From positions 508,501-572,500 of the forward strand of contig NC_085130.1 of assembly GCF_030269925.1 (NCBI RefSeq): a DNA stretch of 64,000 bases, given 5' to 3'. This DNA is from Bombyx mori. Lineage: Eukaryota > Arthropoda > Insecta > Lepidoptera > Bombycidae. Numbering within the stretch: the first letter of the stretch is position 1; each line of letters begins with the position of its first letter. Shown here one piece after another: positions 55,318-64,000 of this stretch. A program made the position numbers and the translations under genes. The notes beneath the pieces are model-generated. The model did not search any database. It saw only the letters and a program-made list of their open reading frames with translations, and was not told the DNA's origin.

Positions 55318-55875
55318 AATCTAATTTGTGTAATTACTGGCGATTATAAGCCCGCACGGGTAGCTATCACCACTACGGTTATCAGATTTTTTTTCAGCCT
55401 ATAAGGGGCAAATGCTTAAGGAGGCAAAAAATACGGGAATTTAGTTTTTTACTCGGGACAAATAGAAAACAAATTATATAGTGAGTTTCCATATTTTTTT
55501 TATATTTCTCCGACGAGCAAGTCAGTTTTAACATATTTTTATCGGTTTTAAGATATTTATCAAAATCAATACAATTTCGTATGGTTCGAATACGGGACAG
55601 AGTTAGTCCTACCGGAACATTTTAAACTAGGCCTAAAATATGGGACGTCGCAGGAAATACGGGACGTCTGGCAATCCTAATCACCGCCCTGCCTATTTTT
55701 GTCGCGAAGTACGTTCCCGTCTGAACTGGACCCCCTTATACAATAGAATTAGAACTAGATAGACCTCATGTCTCAAGGCGAGTGGCGGAATTTAGGCTGT
55801 AGTTGTTCATGGGCTTCTGTAGTCACTTAACACCAGGTGGTCCATGAGTTCGTTGACCAGTCTAAGGAATTAAAA
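55318..55875 (+). repeat. Bm1 SINE split by a ~300-base insertion
   Basis: Bm1 runs to ATCACC at about 55372, then resumes at ATCACCGCCCTGCC (~55678) and continues to CAGTCTAAGGAAT. The insert contains five diverged copies of AATACGGGAC and ends GGGACGTCTGGCAATCCTA. The repeated ATCACC suggests a ~6-base target duplication. Confidence 0.72.
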
Positions 55876-56420
55876 GCTTGTCAGAGCCCGATCCAATAAT
55901 CTTTGTCGATGTTCTGTTCAGTCGATTATTTTACAAACCGAGAGATTAAGATCATCGAGGACAATAAAACAATCTAAAAACAGGACAATTAATGAATTTA
56001 CACTAGTACGTACCTACAGGCTGAGCCGATTGATTTGACCTTGTAGGTTCCATTGCCAACTGACAATAAGAGGATTGTTCGAAACATTATTTGTCAATTT
56101 TACTCACTGTAAACAAATCTCAATTGTAAGTTCACATTTAACCTCATTTTCCGTGGAGATCGGCAGGGACATGTCGAAGCCACTTCCTACCGCTAAGAAC
56201 TCTTCAAAAGGACACGCCATGCTCGAGGAAATCCTTGGAGGAGAACTTATTCGAAATAAATAATAATAAATTCTTTACTAGTCAAAGTGTAAGTCAACTG
56301 ACTCTGGAAGTACTTTTTTGAAGTGAAACTTCTTTAAAATCGTTGGGTGTGACTTCAAACTCGATGAAACGAAAAAATGAAACGTGAAGTTAAAATATCA
56401 ATTCACAGAGGGCGCTACCT
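55876..56420. other. No gene recognised
   Basis: A decayed family A scrap (minus) may lie at 56160-56220 (GGGACATGTCGAAGCC, then CCTACCGCTAAGAACTC). Nothing else. Confidence 0.4.
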
Positions 56421-56660
56421 ATTTTTTTTTTATTGCCTTAATGTGTGGACGAGCTCACAGCCCACCTGGTATAAAGCGGTTACCAGAGCCCATAGACCTC
56501 TACAACGTAAATGCGCCACCCACCTTGAGATATAAGTTCTAAGGTCTCAGTATAGCTACAACGTCTGCCCCATCCTTCCAACTTCTACTATTTCACGGCA
56601 GAAATAAACAGGGCGGTGGTACCTACCCGTACGGACTCACGAGAGGTCCTACCACCAGTA
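56421..56660 (-). repeat. Bm1 SINE, short form
   Basis: Reverse copy from poly-T to CTACCACCAGTA, with a gap near the AACGCATTACTGC block. Confidence 0.9.
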
Positions 56661-57596
56661 TCAGTACTCTAAGACTCTTCGAAATTATTCTCGAAGCTCG
56701 ATCTTGTCATGCGACCACCAGTAGCGCCCCGCCATCCATCCGCACTGGTGATATTCTAACCCTATTGAACTACCTTAAAGTTGCTCCTGCATCGCCCATT
56801 CTAGTTTGACTCCTGACTATGTATTCCTACATCAAAGGAATTTCGGGTTCCATTTTGAAAGGCAGTGTAGCTGACATGCTAATTCATCCCAATCTCCCTC
56901 GTAATGCCTCGAATCTGGGACGTGGTTGAACTTCGTGGAATCACTGGACCTCAGAAGGGCCGCGCCGTCAACTAAACTTAAAACTGATATTATGAAGAGG
57001 ACTCGATTATTGCATGGATCCGCTGTTATTTGCATACGACTATAACATACAACAGAGTTGGATATTTTTACTTGTAGGTTAATTACGTTTAGAAAAATGT
57101 TCAAGGGCATCCTCCACGTTATTAATAGGTAGGTTAATGTAATTGTTTAATGTATTATATTGTGATATTTTCTTCCTTACGTTATAAGTTAGATTAGTTT
57201 TCGTTATCGTGTTGTTTTGTCGTAATTGTAAGGAACGTTGTTGTACAAATTCAGCACTATATGTCTTGTTTTGTCGTGCGCACATAACTTATGTTGCAAG
57301 CCAGATTTTGTTTCTTTTTACTTGTGTTTTTTTATGTATCTTAAGCTTATGATGTGTATTGTGAAAATAATAAATAAATAAAATAAAACATTTTTTTCCG
57401 TGTTCACGTCATAGGGAAACACTGAACGCTCAACTGAACTACTGCCCCCTTTAAAATATTGATCACTGGAGGAAAACTAAGCGGCCGCGTGACGTATCGA
57501 GCATTACGAGCCGACTCCGGACCGAGCACGAGACGACTTTTTGTATTTTATAACACGCCACCTCGCGGCTTCCGCGGATGATGCTTATTTATATAC
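56661..57596. other. No gene recognised
   Basis: The 92-codon minus frame at 57110-56832 shows no motif. A short CpG-rich patch lies at 57480-57580. Confidence 0.4.
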
Positions 57597-57905
57597 TTAT
57601 TGCTTAGATGAGTGAACAAACTCACGGCCTACCTGGTTACGGTAAGGTAGTTGCCAGAGCCCGTAGTCATCACAACTTGAATGCCCCCATTTTGCCACGT
57701 ACCATCCGGCTATGGAATGAGCTCCCCTCCACGGTGTTTCCTGAGCGCTATGACATGTTCTTCTTCAAACGAGGCTTGTGGAGAGTATTAAGCGGTAGGC
57801 AGCGGCTTGGCTCTGCCCCTGACATTGCTGAAGTCCATGGGCAACGGTAATTACTTACCATCAGGTGGGCCGTATGCTCGTCTGCCTACAAGGGCAATAA
57901 AAATA
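57597..57905 (+). repeat. Chimera: reverse Bm1 end joined to LINE family A end
   Basis: 57597-57687 is a reverse, diverged Bm1 right end (ATTGCTTAGATGAGTGAAC to GCCCGTAGTCATC). At about 57688 it switches to the coding end of family A (LPRTIRLWNELPSTVFPERY and so on to stop), followed by its tail to 57905. Both parts end at their normal 3' ends, pointing outward. Confidence 0.82.
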
Positions 57906-58230
57906 ATCTTGAGACATGAGGTCGATTTTTCGGTTGCATTGTACAACGGCTACCCCACCCTTGAGACTGGATCACACATAACTATTTTTTTCTTTAACTA
58001 AGTTTATTTTTTATTGTGTACTCTGCAATCACCGCGATGTGCTAGAAACAGATTTGAGATGTGTTCTCCAGTGAAAGCAGCATCGCCTCGATATGTAATA
58101 TTATACTCGTAAATTCATGATACAATGGTTTAACAGTTTTATATAACTTCATGTTGTCAATTCAATAGCCACTTACGTATTTACACAAAGATTTCTTAAC
58201 AACCATACATGGACATATATGGACATTTTT
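57906..58230. other. No gene recognised
   Basis: A Bm1-like scrap (CAACGGCTACCCCACCCTT) at about 57942-57961. Nothing else. Confidence 0.4.
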
Positions 58231-58475
58231 TACTGGTGGTAGGACCTCTTGTGAGTCCGCGCGGGTAGGCACCGCCCTGGTACACCGCCGTGAAGCAGTA
58301 ATGCGTTTCGGTTTGAAGGGTGGGGCAGCCGTTGTAACTATACTTGAGACCCTAGAACGTATATCTCAAGGTGGGTGGCGCATTTACGTCGTAGATGTCT
58401 ATGGGCTCCAGTAACCACTTAACACCAGGTGAGCTGTAAGCTCGTCCACCCATGTAGACATAAAAAAAAAATTAA
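58231..58475 (+). repeat. Bm1 SINE, short form
   Basis: Begins TACTGGTGGTAGGACC, has a small deletion at the CACCGCCCTGGTACACCGC region, and ends CCACCCATGTAGACATAAAAA. Confidence 0.92.
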
Positions 58476-59068
58476 AAAATAAGCGATAAAAACAAAAATA
58501 AAATCAGATAAAACAAATTGTGTACTGTATGTGCGTGTGTTGTGTGTCTGTGTGCATGCGATTGTCAATCCCGCCAATACTCCTACCGACTCGCGCTACA
58601 AACAAACACAAAATAATAATGCGGCTGTCAATTATTACGTTATTGTTCAAACGCATATTTAACCCACTTTAAAATTAGAGTAATGATAGATTAGTCACTA
58701 ACTACCGCTCAATACAATAGATAGCACCGCCATTCATTATGGTGCGGTTCTTTGTGACCGTATTTAGCTTTAACTAGCTGATTAAATCTAAAACAGTGAT
58801 GCTTACCCGATTCAGAGATACGACATCTCGAAATGCATGTCGCGGCCACCGCGATACTAATACGTACTGAATGTAGCCGCGTGTGAAGAATCTAATAACG
58901 ACCACAACTGATTGTCATGCACTTATTAGAAAAATACAACTAAAAATACTTATTTACTTCGATAAAAAAAACATAATTAATATTCAGCACGTAATGTAAT
59001 GCAAATCAAAGTAACTGTCATTAATACACCTAGAAATTTATTTGCCGGGACTTCTTCACACTTATTGA
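58476..59068. other. No gene recognised
   Basis: AT-rich, with alternating TGTG/GTGT near 58530-58560. Confidence 0.4.
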
Positions 59069-59255
59069 CTTCTTTATTGCGCTAAATGCGTGGACAAGTT
59101 CACGGTTTATCTCATGCTATGTGATTACCGAAACCCATAGATATAATGTCGGGAGTACCGGCACCTATCTTGACACCCGGAGGTCAAATTCTCAATCATA
59201 TTGTACACAAATACTCCAAACTTTAAACCGAACCATTTGGCTGCTTTGCGAACTA
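59069..59255 (-). repeat. Bm1-like SINE, highly diverged
   Basis: ATTGCGCTAAATGCGTGG, CGAAACCCATAGATATAATG, then AAACTTTAAACCGAACC keep Bm1 order in reverse at low identity. Confidence 0.6.
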
Positions 59256-59274
59256 GTCATAATACATGTTTTAT

Positions 59275-59520
59275 TATATTTTTTTATTGCTTAGATGAGT
59301 GGACGAGCTCACAGCCCACCTGGTCTTAAGTGGTTACAGGAGCCCATAGACATCTACAACGTAAATGCCTCCACCCACCTTTGAGATATGTGTTCTAAGG
59401 TCTCAGTATATTTACAACGGCTGCCCCTTCAAACCGAAACGTATTACTGTTTCACGGCAGAAACAGGCAGGGCGGTGGTACCTACCCGTGCGGGCTCACA
59501 AGATGTCCTACCACCAGTAA
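59275..59520 (-). repeat. Bm1 SINE, short form
   Basis: Well conserved reverse copy ending at CTACCACCAGTAA, 20 bases after the older copy in the same orientation. Confidence 0.92.
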
Positions 59521-59579
59521 AATGATTGAATCTACCTGCACACGGCACAATAAAACTAGTAGATATTAAAATTTATTAT

Positions 59580-59742
59580 ATCCGATTTGATTTTAATACG
59601 TCCTTCCTTCATTGAGAGTCCTTTGTGAATACGACAGTTTAGTCAAAATAGATATGCGGGATTTGAACCCAGGCATAGGCGTATCACTCGACACGAATAC
59701 GCCGGTCGACTTACCCATTAGGCCCTGCATGTATTCAAGCGG
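59580..59742 (-). repeat. Old tRNA-derived SINE head, related to Bm1
   Basis: On the minus strand GGCCTAATGGGTAAGTCGAC (A-box-like) and CTGGGTTCAAATCCCGC (B box) form a tRNA-like head laid out as in Bm1. Diverged Bm1-like sequence follows (TGAAGGAAGGACGTATTAAA). No Bm1 right end. Confidence 0.6.
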
Positions 59743-60516
59743 TGTGGAATATCTGTGATCACATACCCATGCCTTCTCCAATACGAACACCATCTAAGAT
59801 CATCTATTTGACATAATATTTTTGAGAGCTTTTAAATACTTTGCATTGTGTGTGTATAATTTTATTTTCATAGTGAGTGCCGCAATGTCGCAACTTACAG
59901 AGAAGTCGTGTCTGTACATCAGTTAATAACAAAAGTCTAAACGTAAAATTCCCACTCGAGAAACAGTTTTCCAACAAAAGCTGACACAGCTATCTAACAA
60001 TACGCGCAGTGGCCCAGAAAGAAAAGCTCTTTAATAAAGCACAATGAAAGCTCAATTAAACCGCTGGACGGCTTAAGCGAGCTTCGATGTAAGTCCGTCT
60101 GTCACAGTGCCACCGCTTGCAGCGAGTGCAGTCGAACAATAACTGATTTAATAACTTGCAGTGAATAAGTGAAAACAAAATAGAATTATATTGAATACCT
60201 TTATGAATACAATTGGTTTAATAATACATAATTACTGTACTAATGATACCGATTATAACCTAGGTAGAACATTATTTTACTTCAAATAATAATATACAAA
60301 ATATCTCGCAAAAACTTTGGTTGTATGAGTAATACTAATGATCGTCAATAGAAGTGACGTCACGCATTGTTCAAAAGCAAACCGATAATTTAATAAATAT
60401 AAATTGTGTTGTAATTCTAACTTAAGCGTTTAATGATCTTGCAAACGTTCTATGAAATATTAATTTGGTAGTAATAAATAGCAATTCGGAAGTTTCTTTT
60501 TAATAGAAGGTGGTCT
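59743..60516. other. No gene recognised
   Basis: AT-rich, no feature. Confidence 0.4.
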
Positions 60517-60619
60517 GTGTGCTTAGTGCGAGTTTTTTAACGTTCTCGATAGCGTAAAAGTTAACTCAAATTTGTATAGAGTTGGAAGGTTTGCTAAGTT
60601 TGCCGCTAGGGACGCTGTT
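60517..60619 (+). repeat. 105-base dispersed repeat
   Basis: Second copy, inverted relative to 25621-25725. Shares GTGTGCTTAGTGCG, AACGTT, GATAGCGTAAAAGTTAACTC and a GTTGGAA-G-TTTGC block. Confidence 0.75.
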
Positions 60620-60689
60620 CCAACTTCTTACAAATTGGAGTTAACTATTCTCTCCACTCGATACACTCACGTTGTCTTTAGACGCACGC

Positions 60690-61215
60690 CTGCAGCTTTA
60701 GTATTAGAAACAGGCATGCTTCCCTGGTATTGGTACCCGTCGAACTCGTCAAAGAGTCCGACGTGAAGTGTCACTTCTAATCCATACATCAACCCGCTGA
60801 GTTTCTCGCCGGATCTTCTTAAGGGCTCACCAGGACAGGTGGGCGACAAAGGCTCAGCCAGGAGGGATGGGATTTGCTAACAGCTGCCCGAGTGCCTCCG
60901 AAGGAGACCTAACAACTCAAGAGCAGCTGCTTCGCGAATGAATTTACTATCGGATCGGAATCGCGACCCGCTGAGAAGATCCGACGAGAAACTCAGCGGG
61001 CTGATGCATGGGTTAGGTTGCACGACGAACTCTTTGTCGAGTTCGACGAGTACGGTTACCGGGGTCCCTAAGCCTGCTCCTAGTGTTAAAGCTGAAAGCT
61101 TCAGTGGCGCTCGGGCAACTGTTAGCAAATCCCACCTCTCTTGTCTAAGCCCTTTTTCGCCCACCTGGTCTAGTAAAACCGTAAGCACCTCCGGGCCACC
61201 AGTAATAATAGCTCC
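60690..61215. mobile_element. Rearranged Jockey 3' UTRs in inverted order
   Basis: Three blocks: 60698-60822 is the 3' UTR in plus sense up to CGGATCTTCT. 60825-61105 is a minus-sense 3' UTR closely matching 10185-10460, with a perfect pseudoknot stem 1. 61107-61215 is the terminal part of a 3' UTR in plus sense. Block 1 pairs with 60974-61098, and 60829-60900 pairs with 61107-61180. The plus-sense unit appears to have its middle replaced by an inverted copy. Confidence 0.75.
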
Positions 61216-62100
61216 TTCTAAAAAAACACTTCTTTCCAGTCCAAAACTTGCCAAACAGACTGCACAAGCACGTTAGTTCAAGATCACCTTGACTACTTAA
61301 GATCTACCTACTTACACAGCTACTGAAAAATAATCTTAGAAGAGTGTCCATGAATTTGAAAATAGTTCAAGTGGAATTGCCAGATTTAAAAGATAAAAAA
61401 GCAGAGTTAATTTTTAGCACGATCTTTGAAGAATGGCAATAATGAGAAATCTTTATTAGCATTCGTGAGATCTGCTAATCTTCATCGCGAAATAATTGTT
61501 AAGATTGTAATGACATCCATTCACGAATAGCAACAGTCTGAAGCACCACATGAATCAGAGATATTCACACTGATTTCAAATCTTGTACAATGTAAAAGAT
61601 CGGGATGTCAAAACGGAACTAAGTCACTACGTCCACATGTACTGTGCAATGTATATTTCGACCATTAAGCGCAGAAGGTCACAGGACTCTATCTACCCTG
61701 TAATCGCTAGGATTTATGATGATTCGTATCGCGACCCTCGCGGTGCACTAAATATAATTAAATTTTAACATTTGTTTTAAAACATTTCAAGGGAATTTTG
61801 GCGATAAAAGTATATATAGATAGATAGATATAGATATATGTATGTATGTATGTGGCGTCTGGAGCTCTCACAGATACCACGAGATAACCTCTTTTTATAA
61901 AACCTGTCTCACTCTTCGAAACAGAACGCGTGATTGTTTCGCGGCAGTAACAATTATATAGTGGTACCTGTCCAGGTCTGCTCATGATGTGTCCGATCTA
62001 GAACAAAAACTTAGTAGGAATCATCGATAGAAGATAAGTTGGTACTACTTACTGGTATTTCTGTTCCAAGGATTTGCAAACTTTATTTAGAAAGTTTTAT
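61216..62100. other. No gene; microsatellite and diverged Bm1 scrap
   Basis: A TAGA/TATG-type microsatellite lies at about 61813-61851. 61860-61985 follows reverse Bm1 order (CTCACTCTTCGAAACAG, TTGTTTCGCGGCAG, TGGTACCTG) at low identity. Otherwise featureless. Confidence 0.5.
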
Positions 62101-62332
62101 TACTGATGGTAGGACCTCTTGTGAGTTCGCGCCTGCCTATTTCTGCCGTGAAGCAGTAATGCGTTTCGGTTTGAAGGGTGGGGCAGCCGTTGTAACTATA
62201 CTGAGACCTTAGAACTTATATCTCAAGGTGGGTGGCGCATTTACGTTGTAGATGTCTATGGGCTCCAGTAACCACTTAACACCAGGTGGGCTGTGAGCTC
62301 GTCCACTCATCAAAGCAATAAAAAAAAAAATG
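62101..62332 (+). repeat. Bm1 SINE, short form
   Basis: Begins TACTGATGGTAGGACC, has a deletion in the CACGGGTAGGTACCACC hairpin, and ends with an A tail. Confidence 0.92.
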
Positions 62333-62405
62333 TACGTTCTAGATGTTTATGGGCTCCGGTGATCACTTAACATCAGGTGGGCCGTGAGCTCATCGACACA
62401 ATATA
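62333..62405 (+). repeat. Bm1 SINE right end, tandem to the previous copy
   Basis: TGTACGTTCTAGATGTTTATG to GAGCTCATCGACACAATA, directly after the A tail of the preceding copy. Confidence 0.8.
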
Positions 62406-63090
62406 AAAAATAAATGCAATGCGTCCATACATCATCCATGCAATAATAAATAAAAAATCATTTCAGATCAAAAGACTCAAGAGTACCATTGAGGTGTCGA
62501 CCATATGGTATAGATTGGGTAGGAGCATTCACTTTGTGACCTCTATGAGCTCTAGTAATAACTAAACACGGGTATACATGTAACAAGTACAGTACAAAAT
62601 CAACCCTACAAACTAACTAAAACTGTGAATAGGTTCACACAGACCCTGCGCGTAGCTAACCGCTATGACCCTCGATCACCAAATCTGAAGATATTAACAT
62701 AAAAACAACAGTGAGTCATTAGATTACTCATATTTATGCCGTTAAATAAGCCATGGCATGTTTTGTGGTACGCTTACCGAGTTACGTGCGGTCATGGAAT
62801 TAGTTTTATTTAATACACAATTCGTACTAGAAGTGTTCGAGACGCATTGAATACTAATATTATTTCAGTCTTAAATTGTTTATATTTTAGATTGATTGTT
62901 TCATTTCATTCAAGTTTATTATGAAAATCAAAATGTATGGTGTTTTCTGTAATTTAGGGTTATAGTATTGTGAAGTAAAAAATTTGGCTTATTATTGCGA
63001 CCTTTGCAACAAGGGAAGTTCACTATCAGCTAAACAATCGTGCCCAGACCCTTTTGATTCAGGGATTTTATTGCCTTGGTTACTGGTATT
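62406..63090. other. No gene recognised
   Basis: A very diverged Bm1-like stretch may lie at 62490-62575. Otherwise AT-rich and featureless. Confidence 0.4.
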
Positions 63091-63372
63091 GGTCTTTATT
63101 TTGCCTACAGGGGTGGACAAGCCCACCTGGTGTTAAGTGTAAAGTAAATACCATCACCCACTTTAAGACATGAATTCTAAGGTCTCAGTTTTTAAAGTAC
63201 AACGATTGCCCCATCCTTCAAACCAAAACGCACTACTGCACAAGACCAGTGGTAGAACCACCAGTAACTACGCAGATAAAATTTTGCGGGTTTGATTTTT
63301 AATGCACGATGTTATTCCTTCACCGTGGAAGTTAATCGTGAACATTTATTGTTAAGTTAGAAAAATTGGTAT
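63091..63372 (-). repeat. Bm1 SINE, diverged, extends toward the head
   Basis: Reverse copy with GGTGGACAAGCCCACCTGG, CCCCATCCTTCAAACC, then past the usual truncation point into GGGTTTGATTTTTAATGC and TTCCTTCACCGTGGAAG. The tRNA-like head itself is missing. Confidence 0.85.
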
Positions 63373-64000
63373 CCTCACGCCGGATTTGTACACCATTACT
63401 TCGCTCGATACAAATCCACGGAGTTCCTTATCATTTAGGCCAAGACGACGACGAACCTCCAATAGCATCAGAATTAAATTATCAAAACTATAATTTCTAT
63501 ACTGATTTTCTATTTTCGGTAATTTATTCTACTTACAAACCACTTTGTGAACATAATAATATCATCAACAAACAGAACGTAGATGGCACATCTAGAATCT
63601 TTAATTCTCGCGTAATCAGGACACGTTCGCGTTAGTCATATACACGTGATTTACATTAAAACAATGGCTCCAGGTGCAAGGGAGCTTGTATAGAAAGCTG
63701 ATTGGTATGATAACCATTTAATAATATAATATTGTAGGAATGTTGTAACTCTGAGCCGACTCGCGCCTGTTGAAGCGCGTCTCTGAGGAGAAGTCGTGAT
63801 TTTAAACGACTCTAAAACATACATTTGCTTAATTGCGTTGCCTTGTTTGAGATGTGAGCCAACAATCTCTCAGAGCGGCCTTAGGACATCATGATAGATT
63901 TTTATTAAGTTTTTATTACCTTTATACTTTACCATATCATTTTATCCGTTAGTATGTAAAGGAATCTTTGAACGTGATTTTGACCACCTTCAAAACGTCG
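63373..64000. other. No gene recognised to the window end
   Basis: An 89-codon plus frame at 63366-63635 has no recognisable motif. No repeat identified. Confidence 0.4.

Noticed and set aside
63366..63635. An 89-codon plus frame at the window end
   Set aside because: No motif and overlaps the edge of a Bm1 copy.

Overview
The window is lepidopteran nuclear DNA, almost certainly from a silkworm (Bombyx mori or a very close relative). The main evidence is the density of Bm1-type tRNA-derived SINEs, with about 20 recognisable copies on both strands. Lepidopteran Jockey-like and RTE-like LINE tails, a non-autonomous Helitron and an AT-rich background support it. This is a gene-poor, repeat-rich region; nothing bacterial or viral was recognised.

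The only host genes I can support are three intronless tetraspanin paralogues, all on the minus strand and about 5 kb apart: 30585-31349 (254 aa), 35968-36762 (264 aa) and 41378-42133 (251 aa). Each has four membrane segments and a large extracellular loop with a CCG motif and six cysteines. Each also has the same compact promoter: a TATA box about 30 nt upstream of a TCATT initiator, then a 5' UTR of only about 30-50 nt. They look like a tandem family of small, strongly inducible or tissue-specific surface-protein genes.

The largest coding unit is a near-complete Jockey-clade LINE on the minus strand, about 10091-15200. It has a 5' UTR with two kinds of tandem repeat, ORF1 (gag-like, three zinc knuckles), ORF2 (APE endonuclease plus reverse transcriptase), a 228-base 3' UTR and a long A tail. 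ORF1 and ORF2 are in the same frame, separated only by TAA TCA. ORF2 is open throughout but seems to lack the block that normally carries the KAPGxDGI motif, so this copy may be inactive. Truncated or broken relatives lie at 8080-8680, 45180-49185 (split) and 60690-61215. A related family (called B here) has tails at about nine places.

The 3' UTRs of both Jockey families share a predicted H-type RNA pseudoknot starting 12-13 nt after the ORF2 stop codon. It is supported by compensatory changes in both stems.

Two DNA elements stand out at 45968-48833 and 51589-52965. Each has TA target duplications, termini of the form RGGTAAA, and an element-specific 11-15 bp motif repeated many times near the ends. 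They look like members of one superfamily that I cannot name. Other inverted-repeat structures lie at 5394-5714, 22091-22331 and 52992-54104. Layout by region: 0-10 kb SINE and LINE tails; 10-15.3 kb Jockey; 15.3-30 kb repeats in AT-rich DNA; 30-42 kb tetraspanins; 44-54 kb nested transposons; 54-64 kb SINE-rich DNA with chimeric LINE tails.
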